DNA of 64,000 bases, from positions 80,165-144,164 of the forward strand of contig CANFLV010000008.1 of assembly GCA_947448025.1 (NCBI GenBank), in the 5' to 3' direction. The notes under the pieces were generated by a model, which ran no database searches, was not told the DNA's origin, and saw nothing but the letters and a program-made list of their open reading frames with translations. The stretch is from Oxalobacteraceae bacterium. Its GTDB lineage: Bacteria > Pseudomonadota > Gammaproteobacteria > Burkholderiales > Burkholderiaceae_D. Shown one piece after another: positions 8,333-16,521 of the stretch; within the stretch, counting starts at the first letter, position 1, and every line of letters begins with the position of its first letter. The position numbers and the translations under genes were made by a program.

Positions 8333-10153
8333 GTGAAAAAAATCATCAACGTAAATTTTATCGGCCGGCTTTTGCTGGCGTTTTCCCTCGGTATCGCCGC
8401 CTGCGCCAGCCATGCCGTCGAGGCTGCGAAGGCGCATGTGCTGCACATGATGATCACCACGCCCGAGTCGGGTTTCGATCCTGCCGTCGTGTCCGATCTG
8501 GCGACGCTGAACCTGACCGAAAACCTGTTCGACGCGATGCTTGCCTACGACTATCTGGCGCGTCCCGTGAAGCTGCAGCCGAATACGCTGGCAGACATGC
8601 CGCAGCTCAGTAGCGATGGCAAGACTTACACCTTCCGCATCCGCCCCGGGATTTTTTTCAGTGCCGATGCCGCCTTCAAGGGCAAGAAGCGCGAACTCAC
8701 CGCCGCCGATTATCTCTACAGCTTCAAGCGCATGTACGACCCGGCGCTGAAGTCGCCCTGGCTGTATGTATTTGAAGACAAGGTCGTCGGCGACCAAGCC
8801 TTGCGCGACAGTGGCCGCGCCGGCAAATTCAATGTCGACATTGCCGTGGCAGGCCTGCAGGTGACGGATCGTTACACGCTGCAAATCCGCCTTAAGGAGG
8901 CCGACGCAAATTTCCTCTTTCTCATGGCCATGCCGGCCACCGGCGCGGTCGCGCGCGAAGTCATGGATGCTTATCCGGGACAGGCCGCCAGCCATCCCGT
9001 AGGCACTGGTCCTTTCACGCTCGGCGAATGGCAGCGCAGCTACAAGGTCGTGCTCGAGGCGAACCCAAATTATCACCGCGTCTTTCATGCGGGACCACTC
9101 AAGGACGCCGCCGACCAGGTGCTCGCCAAGGCGCTGGAAGGCAAACGCCTGCCGCGCGCCGATCGCATAGAAGTGCGCATCATGGAAGAACACCAGTCGC
9201 GCGTGCTCGGCTTTTTGAATCGTGAATTCGATTATCTCGAGCAGGTCCCGGAAGCGGTCTCGGGCATGGTGCTGGCCGATGGTAAATTGCGTCCCGAACT
9301 CGCAGCGAAGGGCATCACGTTGTCGCTGTTTCCGACCCTGCAGACTTACTACATGTGGATGAACCTCGATGACCCCGTCATCGGCGGCTACACCAAGGAG
9401 CGTATCGCCCTGCGCCGCGCCATCATCTTGAGCCGCAATGGCGAGGAAGACATTCGCCTGATCGACAAAGGTCTTGCGCTGGCGGCACAGTCGCCACTGG
9501 CGCCGGACGTGCTCGGCTTCGATCCGGCCTACCGCAGCCCGGTGCAGTATGACCCGGCGCTGGCGCGCGCCTTGCTCGACCGCTTTGGCTACGATAAGCG
9601 CGACGCGCAAGGCTACCGACTGGCGCCGGGCGGCCAGCCGCTGACGCTGGTGATGCATTCGGAAGCGAACAATACCGGCCGCCTGCGTGACGAAGTCTGG
9701 CGCAAGAGTCTCGAGGCAATCGGCTTGCGCCTGGAAATCAAGGGCGACAAACATGCTGAAATCATCAAGGCTGCGCGGCTGGGCAAGGTCATGATGAATG
9801 AGGCGAACTGGCTCGCTGATTTTCCCGACGGGCAGAATTTTTATCAGCTGCTCTATAGCGCCAATATCGGCCGCATGAATTATTCGCGCTTCAAACTGGC
9901 CGCGTACGACCGGCTGTACGAGCAGACGCTGACGCTGACAGATTCGCCGCAGCGCACCGCGAGCTATAATCAAATGAACCAGCTGATCCATGCCTATGCG
10001 CCGTGGGCGATTCGCAAACATCCGCTGTCGGCCGATATCCGCCAGCCCTGGCTGTTGAATTACAAACGGCATCCGGTCGAATTCACGAACTGGCGTTATC
10101 TCGATATCGATCCAGACCTGCGTAACGAGAAAAAATCGCCGGCGCGGCCATAA
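8333..10153 (+). CDS. ABC transporter substrate-binding protein, family 5 (oligopeptide/MppA-like)
   Basis: GTG start at 8333 gives a signal peptide (VKKIINVNFIGRLLLAFSLGIAACASHA); TLADMPQLSSDGKTYTFRIRPGIFFSADAAF, TAADYLYSFKRMYDP, GTGPFTLGEW. Confidence 0.85.
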   Translation: MKKIINVNFIGRLLLAFSLGIAACASHAVEAAKAHVLHMMITTPESGFDPAVVSDLATLNLTENLFDAMLAYDYLARPVKLQPNTLADMPQLSSDGKTYTFRIRPGIFFSADAAFKGKKRELTAADYLYSFKRMYDPALKSPWLYVFEDKVVGDQALRDSGRAGKFNVDIAVAGLQVTDRYTLQIRLKEADANFLFLMAMPATGAVAREVMDAYPGQAASHPVGTGPFTLGEWQRSYKVVLEANPNYHRVFHAGPLKDAADQVLAKALEGKRLPRADRIEVRIMEEHQSRVLGFLNREFDYLEQVPEAVSGMVLADGKLRPELAAKGITLSLFPTLQTYYMWMNLDDPVIGGYTKERIALRRAIILSRNGEEDIRLIDKGLALAAQSPLAPDVLGFDPAYRSPVQYDPALARALLDRFGYDKRDAQGYRLAPGGQPLTLVMHSEANNTGRLRDEVWRKSLEAIGLRLEIKGDKHAEIIKAARLGKVMMNEANWLADFPDGQNFYQLLYSANIGRMNYSRFKLAAYDRLYEQTLTLTDSPQRTASYNQMNQLIHAYAPWAIRKHPLSADIRQPWLLNYKRHPVEFTNWRYLDIDPDLRNEKKSPARP

Positions 10154-10271
10154 CTTTTTCACATGCCGCACATCTGTCTGGGTATGCGCGCCGCTGGCTT
10201 TTGGGTTTACACTGGACTTTCATTTTGGAAATCCTGTATCTACCGCAGGGTCGCAGCCAGGGAAACGCATC

Positions 10272-11174
10272 GTGTTAAACACTGAAACGCCGAGCGCGCA
10301 GCACGCCGGTCTCGACCAGTATCCAACGCCCACGCTGGTGGACGCCTTCATCGATGATCAGCTCAATGCGGTGCGCGCCGTGCAAGCCGCCTCAGCACAG
10401 ATCGCCGCTGCAGTCGATGCGGCGGTGCTGCGCATCGCTGCGGGCGGGCGCCTGATTTACGCTGGCGCCGGTACCTCGGGCCGTCTGGGCGTGCTCGACA
10501 GCGTCGAACTGTATCCGACTTTTTCCTGGCCACGCGAACGCGCCATTGGCTTGATCGCCGGTGGCCGCCTAGCCATGTTCGAATCCATTGAAGGCGCCGA
10601 AGACAGCCGCGAGCAGGGCGCCGCCGATATGGTCGCCAATGCGGTCGGCACGAAGGATGTCGTGCTGCTGATCGCTGCCTCAGGCGCGACGCCGTATGCA
10701 CTTGGTGCCTTACAGGCGGCACGCGCCGCCGGAGCGCTGACCATCGGCCTTGCCAATAACCGTGAAGCGCCCATCGCGCTGCAGGCCGAGATCGGCGTCA
10801 CGCTCGATACCGGACCTGAAGTCATTTCCGGCAGTACGCGCCTGAAAGCCGGGACCGCGCAAAAAATCGCGCTCAATGCTTTTTCCAGCGCCTTGATGGT
10901 GCGGCTCAACAAGGTCTACGGCAATCTCATGGTCGACGTGAAGGCCTCGAACGCGAAGCTGCTCAAGCGCGCCCTCACGATGACCATGCAGGCCAGCGGC
11001 GCTGAGGAAGCCGCCGCCCGCGCTGCGCTGGAAGCCTGTGATTACCAGGTCAAGGTCGCCATCGTCATCCTGTGCCGCAAGCTCGACACCGTGCAGGCAC
11101 AGCTGCTGCTGGCCACCGTCGACGGCAGCGTGCGCGCCGCCTTGGCCGCCTCGCCCACCCAGCCAAGCTGGTAG
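10272..11174 (+). CDS. murQ: N-acetylmuramic acid 6-phosphate etherase MurQ
   Basis: LIYAGAGTSGRLGVLDSVELYPTFSWP, SIEGAEDSREQGAADM, GPEVISGSTRLKAGTAQKIALNAFSS, YGNLMVDVKASNAKL. Confidence 0.95.
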   Translation: MLNTETPSAQHAGLDQYPTPTLVDAFIDDQLNAVRAVQAASAQIAAAVDAAVLRIAAGGRLIYAGAGTSGRLGVLDSVELYPTFSWPRERAIGLIAGGRLAMFESIEGAEDSREQGAADMVANAVGTKDVVLLIAASGATPYALGALQAARAAGALTIGLANNREAPIALQAEIGVTLDTGPEVISGSTRLKAGTAQKIALNAFSSALMVRLNKVYGNLMVDVKASNAKLLKRALTMTMQASGAEEAAARAALEACDYQVKVAIVILCRKLDTVQAQLLLATVDGSVRAALAASPTQPSW

Positions 11175-11264
11175 TGTTGCCAAGGCCGGGCGCAAGCCGC
11201 ATCATGCGGGTGGCGCTGGCTTATTCCTGTCAGCGCGTTTCCGATAATTAGCTGACAAGAGTCG

Positions 11265-12542
11265 ATGCAAAAAACAGAACACAAGCCCGGCAATAAAGTA
11301 TGGTGGTGGGTGCCATCGCTGTACTTCGGCCAAGGCATCCCGTATGTCGTGGTGATGACGCTCTCGGTCATCATGTACAAGAACCTCAATGTCTCCAACA
11401 CCGACATCGCGCTTTACACCAGCTGGCTCTATCTGCCGTGGGTGATCAAGCCGCTCTGGTCGCCGCTGGTCGACATGCTGCGCACGAAGCGGCTGTGGAT
11501 CGTCAGCCTGCAATTCGTGATCGGCGCGGCGCTCGCGCTGGTGGCGCTGACGATACAGATGCCGGCATTTTTTCAGATCACGCTGGCGATTTTCTGGCTC
11601 ATGGCCTTCAGCTCGGCCACGCATGACATCGCCGCCGATGGCTATTACATGCTGGCGCTGGAACAGCATGAACAGGCCGCTTTCGTCGGTGTGCGCAGCA
11701 CCTTCTACCGGCTGGCGATGATCGCCGGGCAGGGTGGGCTGGTCTACCTCGCCGGCAAATTGACCGAAGTCAGCGGCAAGCCGGCGCTGGCCTGGTCGGT
11801 CGTCATGTTTGTTCTGGCCGGGATGTTTGTGGTGCTCGGTATTTACCATCATGTCATCTTGCCCAAGCCCGTCAGCGACAAGGCAGTGCGCCATTCGCGC
11901 GACATGCTCGGCGATTTTTTTGCGACCTTCAAAGCTTTCTTTACGAAGAAAGACATCGCGCTGACGCTGGCCTTCCTGCTGACCTACCGGCTCGGCGAAG
12001 CGCAGCTGCTGAAACTGGCCACGCCCTTCCTGCTCGATCCGGCCAGCAAGGGCGGACTTGGCTTGACGACGGCGGAAGTCGGTATCGTCTATGGCACCAT
12101 CGGCATCCTCGCGCTGACGCTGGGCGGCCTGCTTGGTGGCTACATGATCGCGCGCCATGGCTTGAAGCGCATGCTGTGGATGATGGTGCTGTCAGTGCAT
12201 TTGCCGGACCTCGTGTTCGTCTACCTGTCGCTGGCGCTGCCGGACAATATCGTATTGATCGGCGCGGCTCTGGCGATCGAACAATTCGGCTACGGCTTCG
12301 GTTTCGCTGCTTACCTGTTGTACATGATCATGGTCGCCGAAGGCGAAAACAAGACGGCGCATTATGCGATCTGTACCGGCTTCATGGCACTGGGGATGAT
12401 GTTGCCGGGTATGGCCAGCGGCTGGATACAGGCGCAGCTCGGCTATGCGCATTTTTTCATTTGGGTTTGCGTGGCGACGGTGCCGGCGTTTATAGTGGCG
12501 GCCTTGCTGAAAATTGATGCTGAATTTGGCAAGAAGGAATGA
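11265..12542 (+). CDS. MFS transporter, AmpG-like muropeptide permease
   Basis: PSLYFGQGIPYVVVMTLSVIMYKNLNVSNTDIALYTSWLYLPWVIKPLWSPLVD, SSATHDIAADGYYM; adjacency to murQ. Confidence 0.82.
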   Translation: MQKTEHKPGNKVWWWVPSLYFGQGIPYVVVMTLSVIMYKNLNVSNTDIALYTSWLYLPWVIKPLWSPLVDMLRTKRLWIVSLQFVIGAALALVALTIQMPAFFQITLAIFWLMAFSSATHDIAADGYYMLALEQHEQAAFVGVRSTFYRLAMIAGQGGLVYLAGKLTEVSGKPALAWSVVMFVLAGMFVVLGIYHHVILPKPVSDKAVRHSRDMLGDFFATFKAFFTKKDIALTLAFLLTYRLGEAQLLKLATPFLLDPASKGGLGLTTAEVGIVYGTIGILALTLGGLLGGYMIARHGLKRMLWMMVLSVHLPDLVFVYLSLALPDNIVLIGAALAIEQFGYGFGFAAYLLYMIMVAEGENKTAHYAICTGFMALGMMLPGMASGWIQAQLGYAHFFIWVCVATVPAFIVAALLKIDAEFGKKE

Positions 12543-12579
12543 CCTCACCCTGCAGCGCCAACGTTTTTGAACTGACGTA

Positions 12580-14265
12580 ATGATCCAGAAAAATTCCATG
12601 CCCCTTACACCGTATCGGCGTCGTGCACAGTATGCTGTTTTGGCGGCGATCGCCTGCGCCACGCTGCTGTTCGGCTGTACCACGCCGGCCTTGAAATCGC
12701 CGACGGCTGAAACAGCATTGCCAGCAACGCTCCCCGCGCCTGCTGTCGCGCCATTGAGCGCAGTGCCTGCCACCACCTCAGTGTCCGGCATGCCGCCACC
12801 GGCGCCGCGGGAATTCCGCGCGGTCTGGGTGTCCACCGTGGCCAATATCGACTGGCCCAGTCGTGCGGACCTGAGCGTTGCGAAGCAAAAGGCCGAGATT
12901 GAAACGACGCTGGATCGCGCGCGCGCCCTGAACCTGAATGCCATCATCCTGCAGGTGCGTCCCAGTGCCGATGCGATCTATCCCTCTCAGCTTGAACCAT
13001 GGAGTGAATACCTGACCGGCCGGCAGGGACGCGCGCCGGAACCGTTTTATGATCCGCTGAAGACCTGGATCGACAGCGCCCATGCGCGCGGTATGGAATT
13101 GCATGCCTGGTTCAATCCTTATCGCGCACGCCATTCAACCGCCAAGACGCCGAACGTGCGCGAGCATATCGCTGTGCGCAATCCAGCGGCTGTCAAAGCC
13201 TATGGCAAAACCCTGTGGATGGACCCGGGCGAGCCCGCGGCGGCCGACCAGACCCTCGCGGTGATGCTCGATGTCGTCAAACGTTATGACGTCGATGGCG
13301 TGCATATTGACGACTATTTTTACCCGTATCCGATCACGGCTGATGCCGGTCCCGGTGACAATGGCTTGAGCGCGACGGCGAATCGTCCTGAAATCGATTT
13401 TCCGGACGAGCCTTCATGGGGCCGTTATGTCGCCGGCGGTGGCAAGCTCGGCCGCGCCGACTGGCGTCGCGATAACGTCAATGCGCTGGTCGCGCGCATC
13501 TACAGCGGCGTGCACAAGGAAAAGCCGTGGGTGAAGGTCGGCATCAGTCCTTTCGGTTTGCCCAAGCCTGAGCGGCGCCCGGCAGGCATCATTGGCTTTA
13601 GCCAGTATGACAAGCTGTATGCTGATGCCGAGCTCTGGTTTAACAAAGGCTGGGTCGATTATTTTTCACCGCAGCTGTATTGGCCTGCGGCGCAGGCAGG
13701 GCAGGCTTTCCCTGTCCTGCTCGATTACTGGATGACGCAAAACCTCGCTGGTCGCGCGCTATGGCCGGGCCTGTACACCAGCCGCGTTGGCGACAAGACT
13801 GCACGCGCCTTTCCTGTGGAAGAAATCACCGGCCAGATCGACATCACGCGTGCGCGCAGCGTCGGTGGGCAAGTCCATTTCAGCATGGCCGCGCTGAGCC
13901 AGAATCGCGATGGTCTCAGCAAAACGCTGGCCGCGAATCAGTATGCAACGCCGGCGCTGGTGCCAGCCATGCCATGGCTGGACAAAAACCTGCCGGCGCA
14001 GCCTTCCGTCAGCGTCAGCAGCAAAGCCGATTTGCCGGCCGAGATCACATTGCAGCCCGGCGCAGGCAAGCCGGTCGCCTGGTTTGCAATCTGGTCGGAG
14101 TGCGATGGCGGCTGGCGTTTCATGGTCAAGCCGGCCGTACGCAGCGTGATTCAGCCGGGCAGTGATGGCAAATGCAAAGCGCCTGGAAAAGTGGTCGTTA
14201 GCGCTATTGACCGGGTTGGTAATGAGAGCGAGAAGACGGTCGTCAATATCATGCGCAAACCTTGA
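12580..14265 (+). CDS. GHL10/DUF187-type glycoside hydrolase lipoprotein (YddW/DigH-like)
   Basis: Lipobox LLFGCTTP; PREFRAVWVSTVANIDWPSR, NLNAIILQVRPSADAIYPSQLEPWSEYLTGRQG, GMELHAWFNPYRAR, DGVHIDDYFYPYP, VKVGISPFGL. Confidence 0.9.
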   Translation: MIQKNSMPLTPYRRRAQYAVLAAIACATLLFGCTTPALKSPTAETALPATLPAPAVAPLSAVPATTSVSGMPPPAPREFRAVWVSTVANIDWPSRADLSVAKQKAEIETTLDRARALNLNAIILQVRPSADAIYPSQLEPWSEYLTGRQGRAPEPFYDPLKTWIDSAHARGMELHAWFNPYRARHSTAKTPNVREHIAVRNPAAVKAYGKTLWMDPGEPAAADQTLAVMLDVVKRYDVDGVHIDDYFYPYPITADAGPGDNGLSATANRPEIDFPDEPSWGRYVAGGGKLGRADWRRDNVNALVARIYSGVHKEKPWVKVGISPFGLPKPERRPAGIIGFSQYDKLYADAELWFNKGWVDYFSPQLYWPAAQAGQAFPVLLDYWMTQNLAGRALWPGLYTSRVGDKTARAFPVEEITGQIDITRARSVGGQVHFSMAALSQNRDGLSKTLAANQYATPALVPAMPWLDKNLPAQPSVSVSSKADLPAEITLQPGAGKPVAWFAIWSECDGGWRFMVKPAVRSVIQPGSDGKCKAPGKVVVSAIDRVGNESEKTVVNIMRKP

Positions 14266-14530
14266 CTTGCTGCTGAAAAAAGTGGCACGTTGGGCCGCTG
14301 TCCCGGCGCCATCGTCCGTGGCAGCATCGTCAACAGGATCTGCCACGCAGCGCGACAATACGTGAAATGCTGCCAACGCCGAGCGTGGTCGGCCTGATAA
14401 TGCTGAATTCGCCATTAATCACGGCTTTGCCGGCCTTCCGAGGACATTTCGACGCACTTGCGAGGTTATAATACGAGCCGAACCCGTGCGGTCGCGGTCG
14501 CCCGTGACATATGCATTTGCGCTCACGATG

Positions 14531-14542
14531 ACTGATATCAGT
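14531..14542. promoter_or_regulatory. perfect 12-bp palindrome ACTGATATCAGT upstream of minC
   Basis: Direct reading; lies 42 bp upstream of the minC ATG and downstream of a TATAAT at 14467..14472. Confidence 0.3.
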
Positions 14543-14584
14543 AGCGTCGGGTGTCTTTGTTAAGTAGCTTCATCATTGGTAACT

Positions 14585-15364
14585 ATGTCAAATAATCCAT
14601 CGATCAAACCGATAGAAATCAAGATCTCCACCGTGGTCGCCGTGCTGGCTATCCTGCATGATGCCGACCTCGCGTCGCTCGATGGTGCGCTGCGTGAGCT
14701 GACCGGCGATGATGCTGAATACTTCGATAACGAATTCGCCGTGCTCGATCTGGGCGCGCTGGACTTGGCCGAACGCGCGATCGACTGGGCGGCACTGATC
14801 GCCTTGTTCAAGTCGTATCGCCTCAATCCGGTCGCGGTGCGCCATGCGCCAGTGGACATGCATGCAGAGATCGTCGCGCATGAACTGAGTATCGATGTCG
14901 TCGCCCGGCCGCGCCAGGAAGCACCGCAGGCTGCGCCCGCAGAAGCTGTCGTGATCGTTCCCGTCGAACCAGTCGAACCAGTCGCAGCACCCGCGCCAGC
15001 ACCAGCAGCGCGGCCTGAATGGAGCGGTTCGATGATCATCGATACGCCGGTGCGCGCCGGCCAGCGCATTTATGCGCGCGGCTGCGACCTGATCCTGATG
15101 GCCACTGTGAATAACGGTGCTGAAGTGATCGCCGACGGCAGTATCCATGCGTACGCGCCTTTGCGTGGCCGGGCACTGGCAGGCGCCAGCGGTAATGCGA
15201 ATGCGCGCATTTTTGCCGTCAGCATGGAGCCGGAGCTGGTCTCCATCGCCGGCATGTATCGCACATTTGAAGATGGTTTTCCGGCCGAGCTGGCGCACAA
15301 GGCGGTGCAGGTGCGCCTTGTCGGCGACCGGATCGATTTGCTGGCATTGAATTCAACTAAATAA
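14585..15364 (+). CDS. minC: septum site-determining protein MinC
   Basis: C-terminal GQRIYARGCDLILMATVNNGAEVIADGSIHAYAPLRGRALAGASGNANARIFAVSMEPELVSIAGMYR; followed by minD and minE. Confidence 0.96.
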   Translation: MSNNPSIKPIEIKISTVVAVLAILHDADLASLDGALRELTGDDAEYFDNEFAVLDLGALDLAERAIDWAALIALFKSYRLNPVAVRHAPVDMHAEIVAHELSIDVVARPRQEAPQAAPAEAVVIVPVEPVEPVAAPAPAPAARPEWSGSMIIDTPVRAGQRIYARGCDLILMATVNNGAEVIADGSIHAYAPLRGRALAGASGNANARIFAVSMEPELVSIAGMYRTFEDGFPAELAHKAVQVRLVGDRIDLLALNSTK

Positions 15365-15386
15365 CATTTCATCGAAGGAGCTTTTT

Positions 15387-16202
15387 GTGGCGAGAATTAT
15401 TGTTGTGACCTCCGGTAAAGGCGGTGTCGGCAAGACGACCTCCAGCGCCAGTTTTTCATCTGGTCTGGCCCTGCGCGGCCACAAGACTGTTGTCATCGAT
15501 TTCGACGTCGGCCTGCGTAACCTTGACCTGATCATGGGCTGCGAGCGTCGCGTCGTGTATGACCTGATCAATGTCGTCAATCAGGAAGCCACGCTCAAGC
15601 AGGCGCTGATCAAGGACAAGCATTGCGAAAACCTGTTCGTGCTGCCAGCCTCGCAAACGCGCGACAAAGATGCGCTCAGTGAAGAGGGCGTCGAACGCGT
15701 GCTCAAGGATCTCGCTGAAATGGACTTTGAATACATCATCTGCGATTCGCCAGCCGGTATCGAGCATGGCGCGCTGATGGCCCTGACGTTTGCCGATGAA
15801 GCGATCATCGTCACCAATCCTGAAGTCTCGTCCGTGCGCGATTCAGATCGCATCCTCGGCATCATCCAGGCACGCTCGCGTCGCGCCATGAATGGCGAAG
15901 AACCGGTCAAGGAACATCTGCTGATCACCCGTTACGTACCGAAGCGTGTCGACGCCGGCGAAATGCTGTCCTTTGGCGATGTACAGGAAATCCTGCGCAT
16001 ACCTTTGATCGGCATTATTCCTGAGTCGGAATCGGTCTTGCATGCTTCGAACGCCGGTAATCCGGCGATTCATATCGAAGGCAGCGACGTGGCGCAGGCT
16101 TACCGCGATGTGGTCTCGCGCTTCCTCGGCGAAGAAGTTGAAATGCGCTTCACCAAGTACGAAAAGCCGGGCCTGTTCCAACGCATGTTTGGGGGAAAAT
16201 GA
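15387..16202 (+). CDS. minD: septum site-determining protein MinD (GTG start)
   Basis: ARIIVVTSGKGGVGKTTSSASFSSGLALRGHKTVVIDFDVGLRNLDLIMGCERRVVYD; deviant Walker A; C-terminal amphipathic helix. Confidence 0.98.
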   Translation: MARIIVVTSGKGGVGKTTSSASFSSGLALRGHKTVVIDFDVGLRNLDLIMGCERRVVYDLINVVNQEATLKQALIKDKHCENLFVLPASQTRDKDALSEEGVERVLKDLAEMDFEYIICDSPAGIEHGALMALTFADEAIIVTNPEVSSVRDSDRILGIIQARSRRAMNGEEPVKEHLLITRYVPKRVDAGEMLSFGDVQEILRIPLIGIIPESESVLHASNAGNPAIHIEGSDVAQAYRDVVSRFLGEEVEMRFTKYEKPGLFQRMFGGK

Positions 16203-16203
16203 G

Positions 16204-16464
16204 ATGTCGCTCTTATCCTTCCTGTTTAATCCGAAGCCGAAAACAGCCACTGCCGCGAAAGAGCGTTTGCAAGTCATCATTGCACGCGAGCGCAATGGCC
16301 GTGACGGTCCGGATTTCCTGCCGCAATTGCACAAGGAATTAATCGACGTGATTTCGAAATATACTCATGTGAATGCGGATGACATCAAGCTGTCTCTCGA
16401 CCGCCAGGGTAATCTGGAAGTACTCGAAGTAAACGTGGTGCTGCCAGACGCGGAAGCGCGTTAA
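16204..16464 (+). CDS. minE: cell division topological specificity factor MinE
   Basis: MSLLSFLFNPKPKTATAAKERLQVIIARERNGRDGPDFLPQLHKELIDVISKYTHV; start at internal ATG 16204. Confidence 0.97.
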   Translation: MSLLSFLFNPKPKTATAAKERLQVIIARERNGRDGPDFLPQLHKELIDVISKYTHVNADDIKLSLDRQGNLEVLEVNVVLPDAEAR

Positions 16465-16489
16465 GCCGATCTGCTTTGAAAATGAAATG

Positions 16490-16521
16490 CCCGCGACCCG
16501 AAAGGTCCGCGGGTATTTTTT
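16490..16521 (+). terminator. rho-independent terminator after minE
   Basis: CCCGCGACCcgaaaGGTCCGCGGG stem-loop (one bulge) followed by TATTTTTTT. Confidence 0.75.

Noticed and set aside
8288-10171. 627-aa minus-strand ORF antisense to the solute-binding protein
   Set aside because: Shadow ORF from high-GC codon periodicity; the plus-strand frame has a signal peptide and clear family-5 SBP motifs, while the antisense translation lacks recognisable domains.
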